Shown: in pieces, positions 24,721 through 35,873 of the stretch
Layout of the letters: the number at the start of each line of letters is the position of its first letter
How positions within the stretch are numbered: the first letter of the stretch is position 1
Origin: Carettochelys insculpta
Taxonomy: Eukaryota; Chordata; Testudines; Carettochelyidae
Length of the DNA stretch: 64,000 nucleotides
Direction: 5' to 3'
Assembly (NCBI RefSeq): GCF_033958435.1
Contig: NC_134146.1
Location: forward strand, 30,154,501-30,218,500
Made by a program: the position numbers and the translations under genes
Notes under the pieces: model-generated
Told to the model about the DNA's origin: nothing
The model's database searches: none
What the model saw: the letters and a program-made list of their open reading frames with translations, nothing else

Positions 24721-25446
24721 TCTTTCCTGCCCTTGGAGTCCTAAACGTGTGCAATGTATGACATGGTGCTGCCTGGCAGCATGGTCAGTGCTGAATGGCA
24801 AGCCCATCCTTTTATTGGGTTTGGGGCTACCCATGTGACGTGACAGGGCACGGGAAAGACCCAGACTGCATGGTGCCTGTGGGGAGGGAAGGGGGTTTGC
24901 ACACAAATGTAACCCACTGAGACGTTCCTTAGCGTCTTATGCAAGCACGACCCCCACAACAGCCTTGTTGCCACATGGTGCAGCGGGGCAGCAGCTGGTG
25001 TCAGGCAGTGCAGAAAAAAATAACAAGTGGGGAGAGAGAACCACAAACTCCCTGCAGAGGCTATTTGTAATGGGTAGGTAGGAAAGACAGACATTTCTCA
25101 GGCTCTCATACAAACATGAGTCCACAGCCAAAGACTTGCTGCTCTTGCTTTGAAAATCCCAGTCTTCCTGTTACTGGAGAGCAGTGGAGCAGGGAGGGGC
25201 ATTGTGGGTTGCATACAGGACCCCTCTGGAGGCTAATAAATTTGATTTTAAAACATAGTGCGTCCACACCGGCCTTTAATCGAACTTCTGAATTCAAGTT
25301 GACACTATACCCATCAGGTAACTGCGATATTGTAATCTTAATAGTGCTCCCTAAATCAAGCTAATGGTATTAACAGTGAAGATAGTCATGGTAATATCGA
25401 GCTAACTGCTTTAAATTCAAATTTATCTCATAGTGTACACGCAGCC

Positions 25447-25710
25447 TTAGTGGTGCAGCTGCCCCTCTGTAGCACATCTGGTGAAGGTGCTCTGGGCTGA
25501 AGAAAGAGAGCCCTCTGGTCAGCATAATCCAGCACCTCCACAAGTGGCAGTAGCTATGTTTGCAAGAGAAGCTCTCCTCCTGATATAGTGCTGTCCACAC
25601 CAGCGCTTTAAAGTTACCAGTGTAATTTAAGTGACCTAGGGACTGGTTAACTCACAGTCCTAAGGAAAATACATTATGCCAGCATAAGATGTAGTGTAGA
25701 CAGAGCCTAA
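25447..25710. mobile_element. Remnant of a second Harbinger-type element
   Basis: The right end reads GTAGTGTAGACAGAGCC followed by TAA (25708-25710), a standard Harbinger-type end with a TWA word. An inner 'gctgtccacaccagcgcttta' block also suits this group. Its left end is not next to it; it may lie left of 23632, which would make the 1.8 kb element a nested insertion. Confidence 0.55.
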
Positions 25711-26030
25711 TTCTTTTTTGAACCCAATTATAATTTTGACCTTCACAGCATCCCTTAGCGTCAAGTTCCACAGATTGATTGTTCACTGTGTGATGAAATA
25801 CTTCCTTATGCTTGGTTTAAACCTGCTGTTTTAAACCTATTAATGTGATCCAGTAACCCCTGCTGCTAGTGTCATGTGAAGGGCTAATTAAAACTTACCA
25901 ATTTGCTTTCTCCACACAAGTCGTGTTTCGATAGACCTTTGTTGTATCCCTCCTTCGTCATCTCTTTTCCAATCTGAATGGTCCCAGCCTTTTTAATTTC
26001 CCCTGTACAAGTCAGAGCCCTCCAGACCTT
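25711..26030 (-). mobile_element. CR1 LINE fragment (turtle-type subfamily)
   Basis: Reads as the complement of a CR1 internal/3' region: 'tttttgaacccaattata', 'caagttccacagattgattg', 'gtgatgaaatacttcctta', 'tttaaacctgctg', then 'gacctttgttgtatccctcc' and 'catctcttttccaatctgaa'. I know this block order from turtle CR1 copies. The same subfamily occurs at 50868-51165, which covers an adjacent part of the consensus. Confidence 0.8.
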
Positions 26031-29000
26031 GGCACTCAGATGCGACAATGAGTGACTCACCCTCCAATCTGGGCCCATGCTTTGGAAGAGGGGAATGGGG
26101 AGCTGATGGGTGCCCCGCCCATATTTTTCACCAGCACCCCACCACTTACATCCACATCCCCTTTCACGCTGTCCCATCGTCCCACATTGCACCCCTTAAT
26201 TTCCCAGTGTCTCTGACCTAGAACCTCACTCTTCCCATCTCCTCCTTTCTTTGCTGTTACCCCTAACAGATATTCCCCTATTTCCCACCCTCTAATGACC
26301 CCATCCCTTCCAGGAAGCCTTCACACGTCTAATTGTTTTCCTCAAAATACGTTAATTATATTCCCTACAAGATGAAGTTGTCACTCAGAACTTTCAAATC
26401 ATAGCCACCCCCACCCACTCAGTCCAAGATTCTTTTTGTCTCAGGTGAGGGCTTGTGATTAATTTATCCTTTATTATGTTATGGAAGAGTGAGTTCAAAG
26501 CCATTCATTTGAATGAGGTCTGTGATTCACCCACTCATTGCTACCTCTCAGTTTAAAACTACGTGGCAGCAAAAGGAAACCAGTTGTAAGGAGTGGCCTT
26601 GTAACTTGGGAACCTATTGGTCAAATAATTCCAAATTTCATCATTGTTACCCTGCACTCCCAAGCGCTGCACCAAATTTCAAAGCAATCCGATTAGCTAT
26701 TTTGATCTTGGAGCACTTCCAAAGGCAAGTTTTTAAGTAGAAAAATATGGTGGGAATAGCAATCCTCTACCTGTTTTTTTGCATTGGTGCCTGCACAGTG
26801 TAAATATGTAAACTTTCTTAAATACCATTCTCAGTTTGGGTCCCACAGAGATGTCGTAAGTGCCATATCTTGCATTCCTCTTAGTTTGTTGAATTTTGTC
26901 CAGTTTGCCCCACTTTGCTTCAGAAGTTTGACTTCAAGCTCTTTGGACCCCATCCTCAAATAACCCCAGATAAGAGCTTTGTACTGGGCATGGAGTTTTA
27001 CCATGTCCGGGGGTAGCTGCATAACAAATAGATGCAGTGATGGTAGGTGTACCATGATAACTTGATACAATCACTTTTTTCCACAGGGAACTGTGGTTTT
27101 CTATCATGCTAACACTGTGTTGAGCTGGATCTTGGTTTTGATCCCCATTCACTCAGTCATGAGAAAGTGAGATTATATTTTCTTTGGAGCATGACTGACT
27201 TGCTATATCTTTGACCATACTATGCTGGGATATAAATTAGAGGACCAACATCTTGGTTTCTCTGCAATTTGTTATAAGAATTGGGCCTCAGATGGCCCAC
27301 GCACGTGCACACATTTATCCAAATGGTCTGGAGGACATTCTGAAGTTTTCAGTAAGTGAACATCCAGATACACAGAAGCGGTATTAACTAACAGGGCTAC
27401 ATGGAGCGGAGACACCGTGCATTTGGATAACAAGAATTTTTAGAGAAAGGGTTAACTGAAGTTGCACTGTACACATAAAATAGCAGTTTTTCAGTCACCC
27501 TGTTCTTCGAGATCAGAATGTATCTTGTACTAAATGAGGTGGGCATAAATTTAGGATAGAGATCACAGATTTGGGTCCTATTAGTTAAAAACAGAAAACC
27601 CGCTCGCTTTCGATTTTAGTTTTGTTTAAGCACTACTTATTTAAACAAGTCAAATCTTCATCACTACATAGCAGGTTCCAGTGCAAAGTTTACCTTTAGA
27701 GTTAATGAGATTAACTGTGAGAGCAATTGTTCTGTTATAAAATAGTTAACTGTACATTTCAGCACTACTGTCAATTTCACATCTCAGCATCAATAAACAC
27801 TCTCGCTGTCTTCGTCCATAGCAACTCTTTGGAACAGAGTCAGTTTTTCACACTGACATCTTATTCTTCTATTGTGATACAAATTAGCAGAACAATTCCA
27901 ATATTTCAAACATCACTCACTACACTGGCAGTTCCGTTGCTCTAATCACTGTCTGCCAAACCTGCATTTGGTCACTAATGCACTAAAACATTGCTAATGA
28001 CATGAAGGTATGACAAGATAAGGACATTCTCATAATGAATGCCTCCACAAAAGCAAAGTGGCAAAAGTAATTATAGAATCACATGGACCGCTGGCCCTGA
28101 ATTGTCAGAGACATCAAATTTCATGTACTGCTAAAACAACATTGAGATAACCTTATGTTCTGTAGAAGCAGCAATTGTATCACATGTGTAAGTCAGCTGA
28201 CATTTGCTTCTCTTTAACATGAAACAATTTGCAGGAAAGAAATAAGTTTAATTTCCCTCTATTAATTAGGCAAATTAATTAAATTCATCTTCACTATTCT
28301 GAATATATTTTCTATTTAAGAATAGAGTGCTACAGAAATTCTGTTAAATGGTTCAGAGAAGGCTTATTAACCCTGAAATGAATTCTATCAAAACCTATAA
28401 AGCACCAGCTTCAAGTGCATTTATGGAGAAGAAGGCTTTTGAAATCAGATAGGAGAACTGCAAAGTGTGGAGTATTATCATAATCTGACTAATGTTTAAT
28501 TTGACACTCTTATGTCAAGCTCTTAGCACAAAGAATGAACACATGGTCTGATAAAAATGCACTTAAAGAATGACAATTCTTTATAACCATTTAATTTTAA
28601 TTTTCTCTTATGGTGCACTTTTTTACAAAAGCCCTTATTAGACAATAAATAGAATTATAGCATAATCCTATCAGCTATGACCATACAAAACATTGTCTTC
28701 CTTTAACTACAGAAGGGATGTTCAATTAGACCAGCATTTCAATAGCATAGCCATGTCTGTTATAAAGCTGAATTGTGCCCGGTAGGTGCCTGATACCATC
28801 ACCTTCATTTCTACCAATATTTTTATTTGTTTTTTAATGGTCAGTGTCAAAGTAGAGGGTCTGATCCTGAAAATCCCCCTTGCACAGAATGTCTGCTGAC
28901 ATCTTCTGTTCAGGCTTGAGCCATGCTCTGCTTCCTTTGTTGCAACTCAGCCAGAATGGCCCAGTAGAGGTAGAGAAATTTTAGCCAGTTCCAAAGCCAA

Positions 29001-29609
29001 CACACCTCACTCCACATTGTAGCTCGCATTGTACTGAGCAGGGAAGGGACATTCTGTGCTCTGCCAATCATCAAGCCCTGTCTGACTGACAGCCCTGTGG
29101 GAGCTATAGACAGTCAGTATCAGTTTAAAGAGTCCCAAAGAGCCTAACGCCTGAGTCACAGTAGAACCAGCTAAACATCAGGTTGCCACAACTGGCTTTC
29201 AGAATCTGGACTATTATTCCTCTGGAAGAAAAACATGGGCAGAGAAGCAAAGAACACCTGAGCCAGTTCTGAAAGGGTTTAGTCCCGCAATGTTATCAGT
29301 GTTTTGTATAACTCTGCTTAATTTAAATGTCACTGGTTATGACACTAAAGCTTTAGCATAGAAGATTACTCAGGTTTTGCCCTACTGTTAACTCCCAACC
29401 ATATCAAATGGTGGTTTTGCAGCCGGAGTTCTTACAAGTGTGGGCAAAAGGACCTCATCCCATTTCCAGTGAAGTCAGTGACAAAACTCCCATTTGTGTT
29501 AAAAGTGCAAGGTTAGGCCCAACACCAAAGAAATACTTCACTTAGCTACTATCCTGATAAGTTGTACTCAAACACTGAAATTTACATTGACTACATGAAA
29601 CACTATATA
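26031..29609. other. AT-rich non-coding stretch
   Basis: At 26480-26750 there is repeat-like text ('aatttcaaagcaatccgattagctat') that I cannot classify. At 26831-27070 a - strand frame of 79 codons has no recognisable domain. No exon supported. Confidence 0.4.
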
Positions 29610-29935
29610 GGTTGAACGTCTCTCACCTGGGACCCTCGGGACCTGACCCTCGGGTGTTGGATGAGAGAATTTGCCAGACTACAGGAGGTCAATATTGTCT
29701 AACACATTACCAATACTTTCACGGCTTACTGTCCTCTTAGAAGACATTTAAGGATAAATTACAGCTAACTAACTGCATAGAATACTGAGAGCCAGGACTG
29801 GTGGCTGCAAACAAACTTTATGGAACTGAAGGAAACTAGGCCACACCCATGATATGTGGTCATCCAGCCAACTAAAGTCATGTTGGATTACAGATGTTGC
29901 TGGATGAGAAAGTTCTGAATTAGAGAGGTTCAACC
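29610..29935. mobile_element. Tigger-like TA-flanked MITE, copy 1
   Basis: Left end GGTTGAACGTCTCTCACCTG pairs with the complement of the right end, GGTTGAACCTCTCTAATTC. TA lies on both sides (29608-29609, 29936-29937), the Tc1/mariner/Tigger duplication. 326 bp, non-coding, in opposite orientation to copies 2 and 3 judging from the internal 'ggccacacccatgatatg' block. Confidence 0.75.
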
Positions 29936-30999
29936 TACACTACAAAATAGGCACACCATTTCATGGCCACTTCCAAAATGTGTCCTGTATAATGTCACAC
30001 CTTGGGGATGTCATGTAAAATTTGTTAACATTTGTAAAGTATTTCAGAGGAGCGATGAGAGATTCAAACATGTTTGGTTTGGATGGACCCTTTGGAGATT
30101 TTTAGTGGCAATCTGTAACATCTCATTGAGTTTTTCCCCCAAAGATTTATAATTTGGCCAAATTTGGCAGATTTTCACAGGAATGGCAAAAAGGCACTTC
30201 TCTGACCAGAAGGCTCTATTGCCAAATTTTAAGCCTCTGCTCCAAAGCATAGGGGTACCAGAGCCTCCCAATAAAATGATTATACCAATGTTTTTAACTT
30301 AGCCAAACATTATTTCTAGCCTCATTCTCAGATACAATTGAGCTGTTGTGGGTGAAACTGTTCCAAAAAATTCAGCCTCAGGTAGACACCCAGCATGGAA
30401 ATGTTAATCTAACTGCCTAAAGATTGGGAACTACAAACAGGAGCTTATAATGGGAAGCATGAGACAATCACAATGACAGCTCCAGTGGAAATAGTGCCTT
30501 GAGGATTCAGGAAAAAGTCAGGAGGGGAAGAAACAGAATAAGGAAAAGCATCCTTAACTCCCCCCCCCTTTTTTTTTTTTGTCTCTAACAATGATTTGGA
30601 CTTCATTTGAAGGATGAGTAGGAGGTTGGAAAACTTAATCTACTGAACCCAGTTCACTCATTCCTACTGACAATTCATCTTCCACAAGAAAATGTTCTGG
30701 TAAATTTAGTGACATTTATAATGAACAATTTATGAAAATCAGTTTTGCCCAAGAACTTTCAATGAAGTTTCTCCTACTTAACACTCTCTTTTCTTGCATA
30801 TTTACTCAAATCATATAATAGTGTGACCTTTCATTTCTATTAGAAGGCTACAAATTTGAACACCTGTATATTTGTTCATATGGTATAAACCTTTGAACCA
30901 TATGAATTCCAAGGGGAGGGTGAATGTCCTTTTTGTATTGGGAAAACAGGTATATGTTGATAGCGTTAACATCCTGTAATAGGACTTGATGTTTGTATA
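29936..30999. other. Non-coding stretch
   Basis: Contains a C-run followed by a T-run at about 30561-30580. A - strand frame of 75 codons (30044-30271) has no signature. Nothing else. Confidence 0.4.
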
Positions 31000-31314
31000 G
31001 GCTGAACCTCTCTAGTCTGGCACTCTTTCATCCAGCAACATCTGTGATCTTGCTTTTAGTTAACTGGATATCCACTTATCATGGATGTAGCCATTTTCCT
31101 ATGGGCCCATAAAGTTTGCTTACTCCCACCAGTCCTGGCTTTCAGTGTTCTATGATGTTATTTAGCTGTAATTTACCTCTATATGTCTTCTAAATGCCTA
31201 GTAAGCAGTGGAAGTGTTGGTAATGCTGCTGGAAAATGATCTCCCCTGGTCCAGCAATGTCTCTTGTCCACAACTCGTCAGAGTCCAAAGGTACCAGACT
31301 AGAGAAGTTCAACC
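31000..31314. mobile_element. Tigger-like TA-flanked MITE, copy 2
   Basis: Left end GGCTGAACCTCTCTAGTCTG with TA before it (30998-30999); right end complement GGTTGAACTTCTCTAGTCTG. The expected TA after the right end is TG, presumably mutated. The internal 'cttatcatggatgtagcc' and 'aagcagtggaagtgttgg' blocks match copy 3. Confidence 0.75.
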
Positions 31315-32665
31315 TGTAGCAACTTTGCCTCCAAGGATTTTGAGGTTTGTTACAACACCCCTTTAAGATAGAGAAATATTAACAGAAAAAGTTTATAAAT
31401 TGGTAACTAGGCATCATATACTGTCGGGCTGACTTTTGGCTATATTGTGCTACCACAACACACCTTTTCATCTTTGCTTTTTAATGACTCTAAACTATTC
31501 AACTGGATTTTATAGTGCCTATTGGATTAGGTAAAAAACACAGCAATGCTTTAAGTGTCTCATTGTAAATATCCAGCTCCCCTGTTCTCATATGCAGTGG
31601 TGTAAATTGAAGACATAACTGTTTAAGTGATTGTATTTCCATCCTTTCAACTGTAATTATTAATATTACAAAAATGTCTTCAGATAAAAGTGCTCATTCT
31701 CTGGAGCCCTCTTCTGGGAAAGTACCCCAGCAAAGGCACAGGGCTTGAAAGAGCTGTAGACTACAGAAAAACACAAATTAACTCAAAGCCATAATTTTGC
31801 AGCAATTAGTAATATGTACAAATGGGAGGCAAGGATGGCTTTGCCTCTGCATAAAGCGTTTAAACATTAATGTTGCTGTACAACAAAATTAATTTGGATT
31901 CACAGGGGGATGTGCTGATTAGAGTAAGAGGAAGAGTAACATAAAAGCAAGAGTTTTTCTGTTTGAGCTTTCTACCATGACACCAAAAAATAAGGAATAA
32001 AGAGCTGGGAAAGGGAGTAGTGAAGCCAGTCACTACAAGTTTAAATTTGTGAAGCCTACCTTTCATCACTGTTAGATCCTAATGTGTAGGTTGGTGTGAC
32101 GTTAACCTACACTCTGCATTTCAGAGCTAGACCATGTGCATTGCATCTTTCAAGTGATCTGAAGGCTTAATTTTAAGGCTCAGCTCAGGAATCCCTTCCC
32201 ACTCACTGAAAAAAAAAACATGAAGGATTAAAAGGTAGGTAATCTGAGGTTCTCCCATGGAATTTCCCTCAAACCATACCATGGGCCAGTGCAGGAAACA
32301 GGGCCAGCCAAGGGGTAATCCTACTTCATGGCAGCTCACTTCCAATAGAGCCATGCTGATCAGGATTCCGCAGCTGGTAACAAGCACTGAGTAATTACAT
32401 CTTTATGGGGAGGATCTCACAGAGATGGGGCACAACAGTCATGCTAGTATGGTTATATTATCTTCCGGGGGAAATCATTGCATGGCCAGTCAGAGAATAA
32501 TGTGCAGACCTGTGATTCTTGGGGGGGTACCATTAGGCCCTGTGGTTGTAGTTAAAGATACAATATGCTAGGCAGGCATAGCATTCCAGCCATGTAGCAG
32601 TGTTCTCATTAATGCAAGATCTGTTCCTGCCTTCCCCTTCTTTGCTTCTTGTCTTGCACTTACAG
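31315..32665. other. Non-coding stretch
   Basis: AT-rich. Its right end, 32620-32665, is a strong pyrimidine tract ending in ACAG that could act as a splice acceptor for the next entry. Confidence 0.4.
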
Positions 32666-32726
32666 AAGCCACAGTTAGCGTCAATGCTGTATGAGCAAAC
32701 CCTGGAAAAATGCAATGACCAGACAC
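32666..32726 (+). CDS. Weak candidate exon after a strong acceptor
   Basis: The acceptor is unusually good: about 40 bases of C/T ending CTTGCACTTACAG at 32665. The 61-nt open segment that follows, phase 0, encodes KPQLASMLYEQTLEKCNDQT, and the first GT is CAC|GTACAG at 32727, an indifferent donor. I do not recognise the peptide. Its entry phase (0) does not fit directly after the candidate exon at 16172 (phase 2), so they are not adjacent exons of one transcript, though an exon could lie between. A chance match is more likely than not. Confidence 0.2.
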
Positions 32727-33379
32727 GTACAGTTCAGGAAATGTGCAGCTTTGAGAACTAGTTGAGGTTTTAGTGAACTAAGCTGTACTGAGAGGATGAG
32801 AACCATTTGAAAATCTCTAAGGGCCAGATTCTGATGCCCAATATACCAATTTCATAGCAGCTTACTCCACAAGTGACTCCATTGATTTCAACAGGATTAC
32901 TGAGGGGGTAAAAGTACTGTTCAACATGAGTGTGACGGGTGCCGTATGGATTCACACACGGGATTGGTGTGAATAGCTACAGCATGAGCCAAAGAACAAG
33001 GTTCTGTAGCTAGGGGCTGTCATATCTCTCAGGCTCTGTGGATGGTGCACAGACACAAGAGGGGGGTGTATGTGTAATATACACTGAACACTGGGTTATA
33101 TAATCCTAGATACATTTAAAATAAATTGGGCCATCCTTGGTAACACAGAACTCCATCGGTTTCAATGAGGACTGCAGAATTGGATCCAGTGTAAGTACAG
33201 TATCTAATGTGAAAGAAATAGACATTGTTTTAGCTATTTTAGAGCTATCCAAATGGGTAAATGAACATAAACTAGTGTAATACAAACTAGATGAAGCTAC
33301 TATGAGATGAGTGCAAAACTGGTTGGAAAACTGTAGTTGCTGTTGGTGCTTCACAGTCATGCTGGAAGAGCATAACAAG
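32727..33379. other. Non-coding stretch with a short dispersed motif
   Basis: 32819-32905 ('gggccagattctgatgccc ... gactccattgatttcaacagg') and about 33125-33195 ('gaactccatcggtttcaatg') belong to a short, partly palindromic motif scattered through turtle and other amniote DNA. No gene. Confidence 0.45.
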
Positions 33380-34295
33380 TGGGATCCTGCAGGAATTATT
33401 TGGGTCCAGTTCATTCAATGTCTGCATCAGTTATTTAGATAGTGACATAGAGACTACGTGTGTGAAGTTTGCAGATGATACCAAGCTGGGAGGGGTTGCA
33501 AGTGCTTTGCCAGTATGATTATAATTCAAAATGATCTGACAAACTAGAAGAATAGCTTGAGGTAAATTGGAAAAAATTCTATGAAGGTAAATGCCATGTA
33601 CTCCACTAGGAAGGAACAATCACTTGCACTTATGCAAAATGGGAATTGAGTGCCTAGGAAGGAGTACTGTGGAAAGGGATCAGGGAGTCACACTGTTGAG
33701 AAAAAAACAAACATCATCCTGGGGTGTATTAACAGGAGTGTTGTTAGCAAGACAGCAGAATGATTCTTCCACTCTACTCTGTGCTGGTTAGGCCTCAGCT
33801 GAAGTACTGTAACCATTTCTGGGTGCCACATTTCAGGAAAGATGTGGGCAAATTAGAAAAAGTTCAGAAAAGAGCCACAAAAATGATTAAATATCTAGAA
33901 AATGTGGACTGTGAGGGCAGATGGAAAGCATTGGGTTTGTTTAGCCTGGAAAAGAGGAGACATGATGGCTGCTTTCAAGTACCTAAAGGATTGTTACAAG
34001 GAGGAGGAAGAAAGTATTTAACTTAATCTCTGATAATAGGGCAAGAAGTAATTGGCTTAAATTGCAGCAAGGGACATTTAGGTTGGACATTAGGAAAAAC
34101 TTTCTAACTGACAGGTTGGTTAAGCACAAAAATAAATTGCCTAGGGAGACTGTGGAATCTCCATCACTGGAGATTTTTAACAGGATAGCAAACACCTGTC
34201 AAGAGTTGGACTAGATAACAGTAGTCCTGCCATGAGTGTAGGGGACTAAACTAGATCTACTGAGGTCCCTTCTAGTTCTGATTCTTTGATTTTAT
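33380..34295 (+). mobile_element. CR1 LINE 3' region with reverse-transcriptase remnant
   Basis: The longest CR1 in the window. The 5' part encodes pieces of the RT 'FADDTKLGG' region ('gtttgcagatgataccaagctgg'). A partial frame at 33760-34026 carries LVRPQLKYCNHFWVPHFRKD, KMIKYLENV and LGLFSLEKRR, the same C-terminal text as the copy at 808-1350. The non-coding tail runs through 'cctagggagactgtggaatc' to 'ctgaggtcccttctagttc' and TGATTCTTTGATTT. Several stops and frameshifts: dead. Confidence 0.9.
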
Positions 34296-34852
34296 TCACT
34301 TTGTGCTGACAAACATCATAGTTAATATTGAAGTATAACTTAAAAGCTGAGATGCTGACGTTATGAAAAGTCTGTTCTTGAGCCAAGATCTTCATCCAAA
34401 ATGTAATTCAGCATGATTTTTAATAGCCATGTTATAAATAATTGAAATTCAAATGTTTGCATTAGCAATGTTGAAAAAACCCTAAGCATACCAGTGTGGG
34501 TGTGTTATTAAAAATAGCTGAAAGTATAGAAATACTCAGTGGAGGCTTTTGTTAACAGAAAAAAAACATAAAGAATAGTCCCATATGCCAGCTGTAATAT
34601 ACGCTGATTTCTTCCAGCATTTGTTCTGCTCTGGCATGTCATCTGCATGGATACACATACTTACTGTCCAAGATAGCCTATGCAGGCAGAACCCTTCATG
34701 GACCTTTCACATGTGCTTCAGGTGAACCCACATAAATCATCTTGTAGGATTAAGAACAGCATTACCACTGGCTTTCATACTGAAAATGTAACTGATTTAT
34801 TATTACTAGATATTAAGCACCACATCTTTTCCCTACCAGAATCCACACACGA

Positions 34853-34857
<5 letters not shown>

Positions 34858-34891
<34 letters not shown>
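34858..34891 (+). repeat. (TC)n microsatellite
   Basis: About 17 uninterrupted TC units. The frames that encode serine/leucine or arginine/glutamate alternations over it, on + and - strands, are artefacts of the repeat. Confidence 0.95.
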
Positions 34892-34894
<3 letters not shown>

Positions 34895-35439
34895 ACCAAC
34901 CCAGTTATACTGAGTCTGATTCCCCATGGCTGCAGAAGATAAGTGTTTTCCCCTATAACCTTTGTGCTATACTGTACATAGGGTTTTGATAGGCTCACAA
35001 GAGCTGCAGACCCAAAGGGTTGATGCAAGCACCAGTATCCAGTGATTCTCACCAGTGCAACTATAGCAGAGGTACTGGTTACAATGAACAATTTACAATG
35101 AACAATTTAAAGGGTTCACTGTCATGGAGAAAAGGCCCAAAATGTCACCTTCTTTAAAACTAACCTATGTTTTTTAGCAAGCCCAAAGTCCTGCATTCCT
35201 GGGAGATCATGATAGCTTAGTCATGTTCCCACCAGCCCTTTGCTGCTGCTAGCTACTTAATTTCTATGGTGGTAATTTCTCGTTCACATCTATAGGACCC
35301 TCTATGTGAAGAGGTCAAGCCCTTTACAAAAATCACTGGGTTTAGCTTTACAGCACGCAATGAGGTTGCTCTGTAACAGTATTGCCATTTTGCATCTGGC
35401 AATGGAGCTGGCAAGTGCAGATTATTATATCAACGTAGT

Positions 35440-35540
35440 GCCAATATAATTTACCCAGATTACACAGTGTTTGTTGCAAAGGTGGGAGTTGAACGTGGGT
35501 CTTCTGACTCCCACTCATGTGCCTTAAGCACGAATATATG
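35440..35540 (+). repeat. MIR-like SINE 3' fragment
   Basis: 'gtgggagttgaacgtgggtcttctgactcccactcatgtgcctta' resembles the 3' portion of the MIR-like SINE at 17475-17755. Short and uncertain at its ends. Confidence 0.45.
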
Positions 35541-35830
35541 CTTTCCTTCAGAAATAGATAGGAGTCATTAGGCAAGTGGCCCTTCAAAGGGAATCAGGGT
35601 CTTGCTTGCCTGTGGTGGAACTCTGAACACCATGTGATAAAAGCTGGGTATGCCAGATGGTGACTTACTGTCCAGTTAGCAGTGGAATATGTGATCCCTA
35701 TAAGGAGGCTTCCTGAGGGGTTTCACCAGACAGGGAGGGGAAAATGTCTCTAGAGAGGATAGGCCTGTAACTAAAAGGTTCCTACAGAAGCTGGAGGCTG
35801 GGGGGAGCGGGGCGGTCTGGTAACTACGCA

Positions 35831-35873
35831 CAGTACCTTTTTTTTTTTAAAAAAAAAAAAAAGGAACCAGTAC
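35831..35873. repeat. T11/A14 snap-back
   Basis: CAGTACC, then 11 T, 14 A, and GGAACCAGTAC form a near-perfect hairpin. The flanking text ('tggctggggttgcc', 'gtgctgagtactggca') suggests the edge of an unclassified turtle repeat. Confidence 0.6.

Larger units (their letters stand above)
23632..25446. mobile_element. 1.8 kb non-autonomous Harbinger-type element
   Basis: The ends are inverted over about 35 bp: GGCTGCATCTACACTGAGAT on the left and GGCTGCGTGTACACTATGAG on the complement of the right, both followed by an A/T-rich 'aaatttgaattt'-like block. Flanks TCA and TTA are one base from a TTA duplication. The interior carries two tandem-repeat domains (listed separately) and no transposase or Myb-like frame. 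The frame at 24413-24838 (141 codons) merely reads through the 110-bp repeat and changes frame between units, so it is not a maintained gene. Confidence 0.7.

Noticed and set aside
24413..24838. 141-codon frame inside the 1.8 kb element
   Set aside because: It follows a 110/111-bp tandem repeat and changes frame between units, so it is not maintained by selection.
32533..32715. Similarity of a - strand peptide (ANCGFC) to the extracellular loop of the HMIT/SLC2A13 transporter or a PSI domain
   Set aside because: Only the cysteine pattern fits. A true SLC2A13 exon in a reptile should be far more similar, and no neighbouring membrane segment is present.
34680..35091. Frames with SLSLSLSL or RERERERE tracts
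   Set aside because: Translation of the (TC)n microsatellite.
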